Assembly (NCBI GenBank): GCA_044228795.1
Contig: JBGAUE010000018.1
Coordinates: forward strand, 5,128-69,127
Direction of reading: 5' to 3'
Origin: M0108 sp044228795
GTDB taxonomy: Bacteria > Pseudomonadota > Gammaproteobacteria > Chromatiales > Chromatiaceae
DNA length: 64,000 nt
Both the position numbers and the translations under genes were made by a program. Shown here piece by piece: positions 53,416 through 62,430 of the stretch. Below the pieces are notes generated by a model, which ran no database searches, was not told where the DNA came from, and worked only from the letters and a program-made list of their open reading frames with translations. The stretch's first letter is position 1; the number at the start of each line of letters is the position of its first letter.

Positions 53416-53895
53416 TCAGCGGACAATATCCGTAATTTTCCAGGTCATGCCTTCCAGATGGAGGCGGATTTGAGTGTCGTTATAGCCCAGCTTGCCAAGC
53501 CGGACGAGGAAGCTGTTCCAAGACTCGAACATGGCAAAATCGACGGCCGCGAGGAAATAGGCCGGGCGTTTATCGGTCCCGGCGGCCGCGGCATCGCGCA
53601 GTTGGGTTTGGACCCATTCGAGGTTGATAGTCTCCTCCAGGGCGACCTCCCCGGCCCGCTGGAGGCTATTCTGGAACCAGCCCATGGGATGGTTGCCGGT
53701 CGTGACATTCTTCAGCCCCAGCGCCCATTCCAGACGCTGCTTGGTGTTAGCACGAAGGGCATCAAGATCGACGAGAGGTTCCAGGGCGGAGGGTTCGGTT
53801 CGACCCAGGGCATCATCAATGCGGTAGAGGTGATAGTAGGGCCAGAAGATGAAGACGACGATGAAAACCAATAAGACTGAAACCAGGAAGCGCAT
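53416..53895 (-). CDS. DUF2939 family protein
   Basis: 159-residue protein with one N-terminal hydrophobic helix (LVSVLLVFIVVFIFWPYY) followed by the DUF2939 pattern: YHLYRIDDALGRTEPSALEP, then VDLDALRANTKQRLEW. The C-terminus has a conserved WNSFLVRLGKLGY and ends in a short beta stretch. It is probably anchored in the inner membrane facing the periplasm. No function is known for the family. It stands alone on the minus strand, convergent with the Pro-rich lipoprotein gene. Confidence 0.8.
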   Translation of the reverse strand: MRFLVSVLLVFIVVFIFWPYYHLYRIDDALGRTEPSALEPLVDLDALRANTKQRLEWALGLKNVTTGNHPMGWFQNSLQRAGEVALEETINLEWVQTQLRDAAAAGTDKRPAYFLAAVDFAMFESWNSFLVRLGKLGYNDTQIRLHLEGMTWKITDIVR

Positions 53896-54034
53896 GAGGG
53901 CCTGCTGACCTGAGCGGTCGCGTTGGGGAGTAGGGTCGCCATTCTAGCCCCCTGACCATCCCCCAGCCAGGGGCCAGTGCCTGGACAGGCTATAATAGAC
54001 TAGGGTTTCAGAAAATTGCGGAGTCGAATCAACG

Positions 54035-54709
54035 ATGGAAGACATCACCCACAGCCTGGCTCTGACCCTGGGTGTTGGTTGGGCCAGCGGGATCAACCTC
54101 TACGCCGCTATCTTGGTATTGGGCTTTATGGGCCTGACCGGGCGCATGGACCTACCGGTTGGCCTGGAGGTTCTCAGTGATCCCCTGGTGATGTTTGCGG
54201 CTGGTTTCATGTACCTGATGGAGTTCTTCGCTGATAAGACCCCCGGCGTGGATACCGCTTGGGACAGCATTCACACCTTTATCCGCATCCCCGCTGGCGC
54301 TCTCCTGGCTGCGGGTGCAGTCGGCGATATCGGACCTGGTGCTGAACTCGCCGCGGCCATAGCGGGTGGCGGACTGGCGGCTGCTACTCATGCCGCTAAG
54401 GCCGGTGCCCGCGTCATCATCAACACCTCACCCGAACCCTTTAGCAATTGGGCGGCCTCCTTCACGGAGGATTTCGCCGTGGTGGGCGGTTTGCTGGTGG
54501 CTATTAACCACCCCCTGGTATTCCTGATCCTGCTGGTCTTGTTTATCCTGCTGTTGATCTGGATATTACCCAAACTCTGGCGCGGCATTAAGCGCATTTT
54601 TGGCGCCTTGGGTCGATTTTTTGGGGCAAAGTCTGAAGAGCCTCCGTCGCAACCACCTAAGCCTCCATCTGGGCCACCCCGATTGGGAAAACCCAGAGGG
54701 GGGGGGTGA
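54035..54709 (+). CDS. DUF4126 family membrane protein
   Basis: 224-residue membrane protein of unknown function. The family stretch SGINLYAAILVLGFMGLTGR, a repeated small-residue helix (AAAIAGGGLAAATHAAKAGA) and NTSPEPFSNWAASFTEDFAV are visible. A long hydrophobic helix near residues 160-180 precedes a basic, Pro-rich tail. Its TGA ends 3 bases before the cca start, so the two are likely co-transcribed. Confidence 0.82.
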   Translation: MEDITHSLALTLGVGWASGINLYAAILVLGFMGLTGRMDLPVGLEVLSDPLVMFAAGFMYLMEFFADKTPGVDTAWDSIHTFIRIPAGALLAAGAVGDIGPGAELAAAIAGGGLAAATHAAKAGARVIINTSPEPFSNWAASFTEDFAVVGGLLVAINHPLVFLILLVLFILLLIWILPKLWRGIKRIFGALGRFFGAKSEEPPSQPPKPPSGPPRLGKPRGGG

Positions 54710-54712
54710 GGC

Positions 54713-55969
54713 ATGCTTCCTGGCGTCAAGACCTATCTTGTTGGCGGCGCGGTACGCGATCGGCTGCTGGGGCGGCCGACGAGGGAGCGTGATTTTGTGG
54801 TGGTCGGTGCTACCCCCCAACAGCTTCTTGACCTGGGATTTCGCCAGGTTGGGGTGGATTTCCCCGTCTTCCTTCATCCTAAAACCAAGGACGAATATGC
54901 GCTGGCGCGTACCGAGCGCAAGACCTTGCCGGGTTATCGTGGCTTCGTGGTCCATGCCGAGCCAGACGTGACCCTGGAGGAGGATCTGCGTCGCCGTGAC
55001 CTGACCATCAATGCCCTGGCGGAGGACGAGGCGGGCAGGATCATTGACTACTATGGTGGCTTGGATGATCTTGAGGCACGTCTGCTCCGGCATGTGTCCG
55101 AAGCCTTCGCCGAGGATCCGGTCCGCATTCTGCGCGTGGCGCGCTTCGCCGCCCGCTACGCCGATCTGGGTTTCGAGATCGCCGATGAGACCCTGGACCT
55201 GATGCGCGCCATGGTCACGGCGGGGGAGGTGGACGCCCTGGTACCGGAACGGGTCTGGCAGGAACTGCATAAGGCCCTGTCCGAGTCCAAGCCCTCGCGC
55301 TTCTTTGAGGTTCTCCGCCAGTGCGGTGCCCTGGCGCGTCTCCTGCCGGAGGTAGACCAGCTCTGGGGCGTGCCCCAGCCTAGCCAGTGGCATCCGGAGA
55401 TCGACACCGGCGTTCACGCCATGATGGTGTTGGATATTTCCGCCCGCGTCTCAGAGGATACGGAGGTGCGCTTCGCTGCCCTGACCCATGACCTCGGCAA
55501 GGGCATTACCCCGGAGGAAATCCTGCCGAGTCACAAGGGGCATGAGGAACGAGGTGTGACCCTGATCCATGACCTCTGCGAACGCTTTCGGATACCGATC
55601 CGCTATCGGGAGTTGGCGGTGATTGCCGCCCGCTATCATGGCCTGGTCCACAAGGTTGCCGAGTTGAGGCCAGCTACTATTGTTGATGTCCTGGAGGGTA
55701 CCGACGCCTTCCGTCGACCCGAGCGGTTCGAACGGATCTTGCGGGTCTGTGAGGCGGATTACCGCGGGCGTGAGACCTACCAGGAACGCCATTACCCTCA
55801 GGCCCCGCGGTGGCTCGCCTATCTGGCGGCGGCAGGGGGGGTCGATACTGGGGCCATTGCCCTAGCGACGGCTGAACGGGGGCGGATACCGGAGCGAGTG
55901 CACGAGGCTAGGGTCGAGGCAGTGCGTGCGATCCTGTCGGAAACCGGGTTCGAAAGTGACAGAAACTAG
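54713..55969 (+). CDS. cca: Multifunctional CCA tRNA nucleotidyltransferase
   Basis: 418-residue enzyme that adds or repairs the 3' CCA end of tRNA. Polymerase beta-type core with YLVGGAVRDRLLG, the metal pair region RERDFVVVG, RRRDLTINALAEDEAG (metal-linked RRD), and the template helix DPVRILRVARFAARYADLGF. A C-terminal HD phosphohydrolase domain (AALTHDLGKGITPEE) is typical of the gammaproteobacterial type. Start ATG follows the previous stop closely. Confidence 0.94.
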   Translation: MLPGVKTYLVGGAVRDRLLGRPTRERDFVVVGATPQQLLDLGFRQVGVDFPVFLHPKTKDEYALARTERKTLPGYRGFVVHAEPDVTLEEDLRRRDLTINALAEDEAGRIIDYYGGLDDLEARLLRHVSEAFAEDPVRILRVARFAARYADLGFEIADETLDLMRAMVTAGEVDALVPERVWQELHKALSESKPSRFFEVLRQCGALARLLPEVDQLWGVPQPSQWHPEIDTGVHAMMVLDISARVSEDTEVRFAALTHDLGKGITPEEILPSHKGHEERGVTLIHDLCERFRIPIRYRELAVIAARYHGLVHKVAELRPATIVDVLEGTDAFRRPERFERILRVCEADYRGRETYQERHYPQAPRWLAYLAAAGGVDTGAIALATAERGRIPERVHEARVEAVRAILSETGFESDRN

Positions 55970-55989
55970 GAACTGGGACCTCATGCCCT

Positions 55990-57594
55990 TCAGGCGCGAT
56001 CCTGGATATATTTTAAGGCCCGGCTCATGCTTAGTTCTATGTTGGAAGGGCCGGACCGGATCAGGAAGGCCTCCTCGTTATTCTTGGCACGCAGAAAGAC
56101 CGGGGCACTGGAGCGTTCACATTCCACGGCGCCGATTTGCAGACCCTCCAGCTCGTAGAGCTCGAGTTGCACCTGTTGGGCATACTCGGCACCCAGGTGC
56201 TGGTTGAGCAGGTTCTTGAAATGCAGCCGACACTTGTCGTCGCTTTCGAAACCGTCCGCATCCAGACCCAGCAAGCTGCCATCGTCGGCCACGCCTAGCA
56301 GCAGTATCCCTCCCTCGGTGTTGAGGAAAGCTGTGACGCCCTTGAGCCAGGCCAATTCGATTTCCTTCCCCGGCTTGCGGGTATGGAGGTTCTGGCGCAT
56401 GGTGGATTTGAATTCGAGATGGGCGTCTTCGCCCCGGCCAATAAGATCATAAAGGTCGCGTTCGGGATTATCGCGGTCGATAGTGAGTCGGGGCAGGTCG
56501 CGCAACTGACGGCTGTATTTGCGGATTACCATTGCAGCCAGGGCAATACCGAGTCCGGCGATGACCAAGGTCGTCAGGGCCAAGACAGGCCAGCGGTTCG
56601 TAAGGGCGGCGCTGGACGAGGATTCGGGCATGGCAATGCCAAACCAGGCGCCCTCCGGGTTTTCTGAAAGGGGCCGAAATCCGCCCAGCCACTTATGGCC
56701 ACCACTGGAAAAGGGCACCAACTCCTCGGCAGGCCGACCCGCGGCGCGCCAAGCAGCCGTGGCATCGAAGAGGAGGGGGCCGCCATGCTGTTCATGGGCG
56801 GAGAAAAAATCGCCCTGATCCAGGCCCTTCCCGCCACTCGCCTCGGGAATATAGATGCCGCCCCCGGCATTCAGGAGGAAGGCCTTGCCCTCGGGACCCA
56901 GGGGTAGGCGCCCTAGGAACTCCAGGATTTGGCCCAGCAACAGGTCAAAGGCCAGGACGCGGGTCTCGCCTTCGCTCTCCCAGGTGATCCCGGCGGTCAC
57001 CCCCGGCAATTTCAGTGATTGAAAGCGGTAGGGCTCGCTCCAACCCACCTGACCACCCGCCGCTAATGCCGCTCGGTACCAGGGCCGCTCGCGGGGATCG
57101 TAACCCAAGGGACCATCCCAGGTCTCAAGTGCCGTGCCTCCGGCATCCAATCGGGTCCAGGACACCAGTCCCGGGTGCGCAGGGTCCTGTTGACTGACCA
57201 GCCACTGATCTCCCTCGCGTCTCAGGAAGTATTGACCACCGAGCCCGTTCGCCAGGATGACCCCGGAGATCTGATCGAGGTGCTTGAGGATAGGGATGAA
57301 TTCGATGGCAAGCCTATTGGGTTCCAGGCCTGCCGTACCGCTCATCATCAGGCGGTCGCGAACAATGACCAATTGGCGTGACAGAGGTTGAAAAAAATGG
57401 CTGACCTCGTCACGCGCCAGTTGAATGGCATCGCCGACCCGGGCCGCCGCCAGATCCCTTTTCAGTCCGTTGATCAGCCCCCAGGCGGCCAGGGCCAGCA
57501 ATCCGGCGGTGAAGAGGATGAGCAGGACTAAATCCCGAAAGAGACGGGAGCGGATGGGGCGGGACTCTGTCTTAAACAGGGAGGTGGCGAACAT
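55990..57594 (-). CDS. Membrane receptor with Cache-like sensor and Schlafen AlbA_2 domain
   Basis: 534-residue protein with an unusual domain pairing. A first membrane helix lies near residues 22-44. A periplasmic sensor of about 280 residues follows, with a dCache-like pattern (GYDPRERPWYRAALAAGGQV, GVTAGITWESEGETRVLAFD). A second helix lies near residues 335-358. The cytosolic end holds an AlbA_2 (Schlafen-type, putative DNA- or nucleotide-binding) domain with GRGEDAHLEFKSTMR and GVTAFLNTEGGILLLGVADD. The sensor part resembles those of chemoreceptors and guanylate cyclases; the AlbA_2 output is uncommon behind a Cache sensor. Ligand and output are unknown. It is convergent with cca. Confidence 0.8.
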   Translation of the reverse strand: MFATSLFKTESRPIRSRLFRDLVLLILFTAGLLALAAWGLINGLKRDLAAARVGDAIQLARDEVSHFFQPLSRQLVIVRDRLMMSGTAGLEPNRLAIEFIPILKHLDQISGVILANGLGGQYFLRREGDQWLVSQQDPAHPGLVSWTRLDAGGTALETWDGPLGYDPRERPWYRAALAAGGQVGWSEPYRFQSLKLPGVTAGITWESEGETRVLAFDLLLGQILEFLGRLPLGPEGKAFLLNAGGGIYIPEASGGKGLDQGDFFSAHEQHGGPLLFDATAAWRAAGRPAEELVPFSSGGHKWLGGFRPLSENPEGAWFGIAMPESSSSAALTNRWPVLALTTLVIAGLGIALAAMVIRKYSRQLRDLPRLTIDRDNPERDLYDLIGRGEDAHLEFKSTMRQNLHTRKPGKEIELAWLKGVTAFLNTEGGILLLGVADDGSLLGLDADGFESDDKCRLHFKNLLNQHLGAEYAQQVQLELYELEGLQIGAVECERSSAPVFLRAKNNEEAFLIRSGPSNIELSMSRALKYIQDRA

Positions 57595-57782
57595 GAGGAG
57601 GAGTATAACAGGGCCAAATAGGATTCCGCCCCGCTGGCAGACGTCTGGGATCTGTTGGGTTTTGATGGCCGCCTTTCGGGCATCGATGCTTGTGGTAACA
57701 TCCCTGCCTGTCGGAATCCAGGCCCGCCGCCGGGCCTTGCGGTTTTTTCATATCCCCTTGTCCTTTCCCTTAGGTGCCCGCC

Positions 57783-58256
57783 ATGTCCAAGGTCTTGTAT
57801 GAAGCCAGTCCTTCCCTGGTCCGCATGAACCCCTTTGGTTCGGTTCTTCTGATCCTGTCCCTGGCGGGGGGGGTAATCCTAGCCACACCCCCAGTCGCCC
57901 GGGGCTTGGTGACTAATCTGGGCCTTGACTCCCGTGTGATCAGCTTGGTGGGATTGGCTGTCGCGGCCCTGGCCTTCTTGTGGTTGCTGGTTTGGTTCGT
58001 AAAGACCAAGATGGATCATCTGGTAATTAGGGGGGACGAGATCGTCTGGACCCATGGCCTCTTGAGCAAGCAGTACACGGAGATAGCCCAGACCTCGATC
58101 CGGACCGTGCGTGTTCAGCAAACCATCCTGCAACGCCTCATGGGGGCTGGTGATGTGTTCATCTACACGGCGGGCGACATGCCGGAGGTGCTGATCCGGG
58201 GGCTTCCCGAGCCGGAGAAGCTGCGTCAATACACCAACGCGTCGGAACGTACCTAA
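57783..58256 (+). CDS. Bacterial PH-domain membrane protein (YdbS/bPH2-like)
   Basis: 157-residue protein with two adjacent membrane helices (residues about 15-35 and 45-70), followed by a bacterial pleckstrin-homology domain: DHLVIRGDEIVWTHGLLSKQ, then the conserved IRTVRVQQTILQRLMGAGDV. Family members are thought to scaffold membrane proteins. GTG 57774 and ATG 57783 are alternative starts; ATG is used. The next small membrane protein starts 2 bases after its stop, and pqiA follows. Confidence 0.83.
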   Translation: MSKVLYEASPSLVRMNPFGSVLLILSLAGGVILATPPVARGLVTNLGLDSRVISLVGLAVAALAFLWLLVWFVKTKMDHLVIRGDEIVWTHGLLSKQYTEIAQTSIRTVRVQQTILQRLMGAGDVFIYTAGDMPEVLIRGLPEPEKLRQYTNASERT

Positions 58257-58258
58257 CC

Positions 58259-58555
58259 ATGGGCGCCCCTTCTGGCGACCTCAAGCTTGTGGGTCTCTTG
58301 ACCTTGGCCACGCTGGGGATTATCGCCCTGCTGGGCTATTTTGGCGCACCTCTGCTAGCGGAGGCCAGCGCCGCCTTGGCGCAGGGCATCGGGCTCAAGA
58401 CCGCGACGCTCTGGGGTTTCGGAACCACGGTAGCGCTCTTCCTCCTCTTCGCCCTGGTGGCGGGAGATGGCATTCTCGGTGAACTGCCCTTCATGCTGGG
58501 TGCCTTCTTCACCTTTTTCGCCATTCTCACGTTGCTGATTGCCTGGATATTCTGA
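58259..58555 (+). CDS. Small three-helix membrane protein, unknown
   Basis: 98-residue protein consisting of three hydrophobic helices and little else (LVGLLTLATLGIIALLGYFG, TLWGFGTTVALFLLFALVAG, MLGAFFTFFAILTLLIAWIF). No family is recognised. It begins 2 bases after the PH-domain gene and ends 54 bases before pqiA, so it is probably part of the same transcript, perhaps as an accessory subunit. Confidence 0.65.
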   Translation: MGAPSGDLKLVGLLTLATLGIIALLGYFGAPLLAEASAALAQGIGLKTATLWGFGTTVALFLLFALVAGDGILGELPFMLGAFFTFFAILTLLIAWIF

Positions 58556-58609
58556 GCATCGCGCCTTGTTCTGGCGTCCCATCCTGGCGAAGGCGCCATA
58601 ATTACGTCC

Positions 58610-59854
58610 ATGACCCGCGACGCCCTGACCCAGTGCCATGAATGCGACCTGCTGCAGCGCAACCCGGTGCTGCCACCGGGTGCGGCGGCGCTCTGCGCCC
58701 GCTGCGGTGCCCTTCTGCACCGGAACCGGCCAGACAGCCTGGAACCTACCCTGGCGCTGACCCTTGCCGCCCTCATCCTCTTTCTGGTCGCCAACAGCTT
58801 CCCCTTTCTTTCCCTGGAGATGCAAGGCCAGGTCCGCGCCACCACCCTGGCCACGGGGATCATCAACCTTTACGCCGAGGGTATGTGGGGACTGGCGGGG
58901 GTGGTGCTGTTTACCAGCATCCTCGCCCCGGGTCTGCAACTCGGTCTCCTGTTGATCATCCTGATCCCTCTCAAGCTTGGCCGCCTGCCCGCGCGCTTCG
59001 CCTCCCTGTTCCGTCATATTCGCACCCTGGCGCCTTGGGGCATGATGGATGTCTTTATGCTGGGAATCCTGGTCTCGACCGTCAAACTGGCTTCCATGGC
59101 TGCCATTGTCCCTGGCGCCGGCCTCTATGCCTTTGGTCTGCTGATCTTGGTGTTGGCGGCCGCTCAAGCCTCCCTGGACCCGGATATCGTCTGGTCGCAC
59201 CTCCCCCTACCAGAACGAGCCCTTGAGGCGCTTCGACCTGGAGAAGCCACTCTCTCCTGTCCCGTCTGCAATCTGGTCGTGCCGGTCAGGGGTCCCTTTC
59301 GCCGCCTTGGTCGCCATTGCTGCCCCCGCTGTGGTGAAATTTTGCATCGGCGGAAACCGCGCAGCCTGCAACACACCACGGCGCTGATTATGGCTGCCCT
59401 CATTCTTTATATCCCAGCCAATGTGCTGCCCATTATGCAGGTTACTTCCCTAGGCAGGATTCAGATCGATACCATCATGAGCGGCGCCCTCTTTCTGATT
59501 GAAAGCGGTATGTGGCCCCTGGCCCTGGTCGTCTTCATTGCCAGTATCTTTGTGCCCATGCTCAAGATCCTGATCCTGATCCTGCTACTGATTTCGGTAC
59601 GCTGGCGCTGGACCTGGCGGCCCCGAGAGCGGACGCAACTCTACCGAATCCTTGAACTGGTGGGACGCTGGTCCATGGTGGATATCTATGTGGTCACCAT
59701 CCTGGTAGCTCTGGTGCAGTTGGGAAACCTCGCGAATGTCGTCGCCCAGCCGGGTGCCATTTTTTTTGCCGCCGTGGTCGTGCTGACCATGCTGGCCTCC
59801 ATGAGTTTCGATCCCAGATTGATCTGGGATCTGCAAGCTCGTGAAGCGAAATGA
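58610..59854 (+). CDS. pqiA: Intermembrane transport protein PqiA
   Basis: 414-residue inner-membrane protein made of two similar halves. Each half has a zinc-ribbon-like four-cysteine head (CHECDLLQRN with CARCG; CPVCNLVVPV with CPRCGE) and then four membrane helices. The helices carry the paired motifs VANSFPFLSLEMQGQ and IPANVLPIMQVTSLG. It works with PqiB and PqiC in moving lipids between the membranes, and related proteins respond to oxidative or envelope stress. Start ATG 58610; GTG or other starts are not needed. PqiB lies about 0.9 kb downstream. Confidence 0.93.
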   Translation: MTRDALTQCHECDLLQRNPVLPPGAAALCARCGALLHRNRPDSLEPTLALTLAALILFLVANSFPFLSLEMQGQVRATTLATGIINLYAEGMWGLAGVVLFTSILAPGLQLGLLLIILIPLKLGRLPARFASLFRHIRTLAPWGMMDVFMLGILVSTVKLASMAAIVPGAGLYAFGLLILVLAAAQASLDPDIVWSHLPLPERALEALRPGEATLSCPVCNLVVPVRGPFRRLGRHCCPRCGEILHRRKPRSLQHTTALIMAALILYIPANVLPIMQVTSLGRIQIDTIMSGALFLIESGMWPLALVVFIASIFVPMLKILILILLLISVRWRWTWRPRERTQLYRILELVGRWSMVDIYVVTILVALVQLGNLANVVAQPGAIFFAAVVVLTMLASMSFDPRLIWDLQAREAK

Positions 59855-60059
59855 TGGATCTGGGGGGAGGTCAAAGAACTGGCCAGTCAATGGGGGGTCG
59901 GTCGGATGGATGCACCTTTTTTCCATGCTTGCTGCACCCAGTAAAGCGGCTGGGGGCGTATGCTTATTTCCAGAGTCAGGGCACGGCGCCCTGGCGACAC
60001 GGAGTTAGTAGGCCCTGCCCCGATCCTTAGGGCATAGGTATAACCAGCGGAGACAAATC

Positions 60060-60581
60060 ATGAATATGAAACGGGCCCTCGCTGCCAGCGCCATTGGCTT
60101 GCTGGCAATCACCACCACGGTCACCGCCCAAGCCTGTGGCTGTTTTGGTCCCGTTCAGGGACCAGGGGGTTGTGGCATGATGCAACCGGGGCCCACCATG
60201 GGTGGAGGTGGCTGGGGTCCCGGAGGGGGAGGCCCTGGGGGCGGAATTGACTCCCACCTGGAGCGAATGACCGTCATGCTGGGATTGACTCCAGAACAAC
60301 GGGTGGAAATCAAGGCCATCCTTGAAACTCAGCAGGCCACGCGCCAAGCTATGCAGGAGGCCATGAGGGAGCAGGTGAATGCCGTCCTCACCCCCGAGCA
60401 GCGTGCCCAGCATGACCAAATGATGCAGACCCGAGGCCAAGGCTATGGCGGCAAGGGTGGCGGTCGATGCGGTCAAGGCCGGGGTGCTGGCCCGGGTTGG
60501 GGACCTGGGGCTGGAGTTGGGGGCCCACCAGCCAATGCGGTTGGCGCCAGCGCTCCACCCACGGCCACACCCGCCAACTGA
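60060..60581 (+). CDS. Spy/CpxP-like periplasmic protein with Gly-rich arms
   Basis: 173-residue exported protein. The signal peptide ends at TAQA before CGC. The middle (about residues 62-118) is a Spy/CpxP helical core with a typical MLGLTPEQRVEIKAILE first LTxxQ and a second NAVLTPEQRAQHDQMM. It is flanked by Gly/Cys-rich stretches. The Spy family are chaperone-like sensors of envelope stress. It is placed between pqiA and pqiB, both envelope-stress linked. Start: ATG with CGGAGA upstream; the in-frame Met two codons later is also possible. Confidence 0.75.
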   Translation: MNMKRALAASAIGLLAITTTVTAQACGCFGPVQGPGGCGMMQPGPTMGGGGWGPGGGGPGGGIDSHLERMTVMLGLTPEQRVEIKAILETQQATRQAMQEAMREQVNAVLTPEQRAQHDQMMQTRGQGYGGKGGGRCGQGRGAGPGWGPGAGVGGPPANAVGASAPPTATPAN

Positions 60582-60607
60582 TCGAGGTGCCCCTCGTCCC
60601 CAGCGTC

Positions 60608-60627
60608 GGTGGCAAGGGATTGCCACC
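60608..60627 (+). other. Short hairpin after the Spy-like gene
   Basis: GGTGGCAA and TTGCCACC pair perfectly across GGGA, 27 bases after the stop. No T-run follows. It may mark the end of, or stabilise, the Spy-like mRNA before pqiB. Confidence 0.35.
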
Positions 60628-60765
60628 CCTCAAATCCATCGCCCGGCATTCCTACACCCTTGTCTTGTTGGCCCCGCGGAAACCTTGTAGCCCATGCAAC
60701 CAGGATCGGTAAATAAGTGTAGCCTGATGATCCCAGACTGATTTGGGATACCCAGGACAGGCAAA

Positions 60766-62430
60766 ATGTTGGAAGAGCCCACAACCGAAACTTATCCCGA
60801 TCCTCTGCCGGAGGCGGAAGTAGCGCTTCCTGGGCGTCTCTCCACCATCTGGTTGATACCCCTGCTGGCTCTGGCTATTGGCGGCTGGCTGGCATGGAAG
60901 AGCTACAGCGAGCGGGGACCCGAGATCCAGATCGCCTTCAAGTCGGCCACGGGGTTGCAAGCGGACAGAACCAAGGTCAAGTTCATGGACGTGGAAGTAG
61001 GGCAGGTGATCAGCATCTCCGTCAGCCCCGACCTTACTCATGCCTTGGTTAAGGCCCGACTCCTGGCCGATAGTGACCGTTACCTCAAGGAGAATACCCG
61101 CTTCTGGGTGGCCCGTCCGCGGATTTCCGCTACCGAGGTGACGGGGTTGGAGACCCTCTTTTCAGGCCCCTATATCGCGATCGACCCGGTGCTTGAGGGT
61201 GATGAAACCCGGGAATTCGTGGGTCTTGATACCCCGCCCCTGGTCACAACTTCGGAACCGGGAAAGCACTTCATCCTGCACGCCACTACCCTGGGATCCC
61301 TCAATGTCGGCTCACCGGTCTTTTATCGCTCCATCCAAGCCGGACAAGTGGTGAGCTACAACCTGGATGAGGACGGCCAGGGGGTGAGTATTCGGGTATT
61401 TGTCTCGGCGCCCTACGAAAAACTGGTTCTGACCAATACCCGCTTTTGGAATGCCAGCGGCATTGATGTCATGCTGACCCCCGAAGGTATCCAGGTGGAT
61501 ACGGAATCCTTATTGTCGGTCATCATCGGTGGCGTCGCCTTTGACAACATCCGGTCCCTGGAGAACGAAGGCGGAAAGGCACAGGATAACGATACCTTTC
61601 CCCTCTATGCCAACCACGCCAAGGCCAGCGAGATCACCTATTCAAAAAAGGTTAACTACCTTCTTTACTTCGATGGCTCCGTACATGGCCTCGAAATCGG
61701 CGCCCCGGTGATGGTGCGCGGGATCCGGATCGGCAAGGTCCTGGATATACGGCTCGATTTTGACATCGATAACCGGAACTTCCAGATTCCCGTTCTCATC
61801 GAGCTCGAGCCCGAGCGTATCGATGAAGTTCAGGATATCCATGATCTGGAGGAAAAGGACATGATGGCGGAGTTGGTGGCAAACGGTCTGCGCGGCCAGC
61901 TCAAATCGGTTAGCCTGTTAACTGGCAAGCTTTATGTGGACCTTGACTTCCATCCCACGGCTCCACCCGCTCGTCTCGGTCAGAAAGGGGATTTAACCGT
62001 ACTGCCCACGGTACGCGCCCCCCTGGATGCCATAACCAATAAAATCAGTGTATTAATGGGTAAATTCGAGTCCCTGCCACTTGAAGAAATTGGCAATGAC
62101 CTGCGCGATGCCATTAAGGGTGCCAAGGGCTTCCTTAACTCCGAGAGCCTGGCCAATGTCCTGACGGAGATGAATGGCACGCTCAAGCAATTCCGCGTCA
62201 CGGCCAGTAAGGTCGACGAGCAGACCTTGCCGAAATTAGGTGAGGCGGTAGAACAGGTCCGCGCCACCTTCAAGGCAGCCTCCGGCGTTGTCGCTCCCGA
62301 TACTGCCCTCTATAACGATCTCCGGCGGGCCCTGACGGAACTCTCCGCCGCTGCCCGGTCTATCCGCGATATGGCAGACTACCTGGAACGACATCCCGAG
62401 GCCCTGATCAAGGGCAAGGGGGCAAGATGA
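60766..62430 (+). CDS. pqiB: Intermembrane transport protein PqiB (MCE domains)
   Basis: 554-residue protein anchored by one N-terminal helix (LSTIWLIPLLALAIGGWLAW) with tandem MCE lipid-binding domains in the periplasm. MCE signatures include GPEIQIAFKSATGLQADRTK, KFMDVEVGQVISI and the later repeats FYRSIQAGQVVSY and VMVRGIRIGKVLDI. The C-terminal helical part forms the long needle that bridges the periplasm. It pairs with PqiA and PqiC. The ATG lies 36 bases after an imperfect inverted repeat (60730-60749). pqiC overlaps by 4 bases. Confidence 0.93.
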   Translation: MLEEPTTETYPDPLPEAEVALPGRLSTIWLIPLLALAIGGWLAWKSYSERGPEIQIAFKSATGLQADRTKVKFMDVEVGQVISISVSPDLTHALVKARLLADSDRYLKENTRFWVARPRISATEVTGLETLFSGPYIAIDPVLEGDETREFVGLDTPPLVTTSEPGKHFILHATTLGSLNVGSPVFYRSIQAGQVVSYNLDEDGQGVSIRVFVSAPYEKLVLTNTRFWNASGIDVMLTPEGIQVDTESLLSVIIGGVAFDNIRSLENEGGKAQDNDTFPLYANHAKASEITYSKKVNYLLYFDGSVHGLEIGAPVMVRGIRIGKVLDIRLDFDIDNRNFQIPVLIELEPERIDEVQDIHDLEEKDMMAELVANGLRGQLKSVSLLTGKLYVDLDFHPTAPPARLGQKGDLTVLPTVRAPLDAITNKISVLMGKFESLPLEEIGNDLRDAIKGAKGFLNSESLANVLTEMNGTLKQFRVTASKVDEQTLPKLGEAVEQVRATFKAASGVVAPDTALYNDLRRALTELSAAARSIRDMADYLERHPEALIKGKGAR

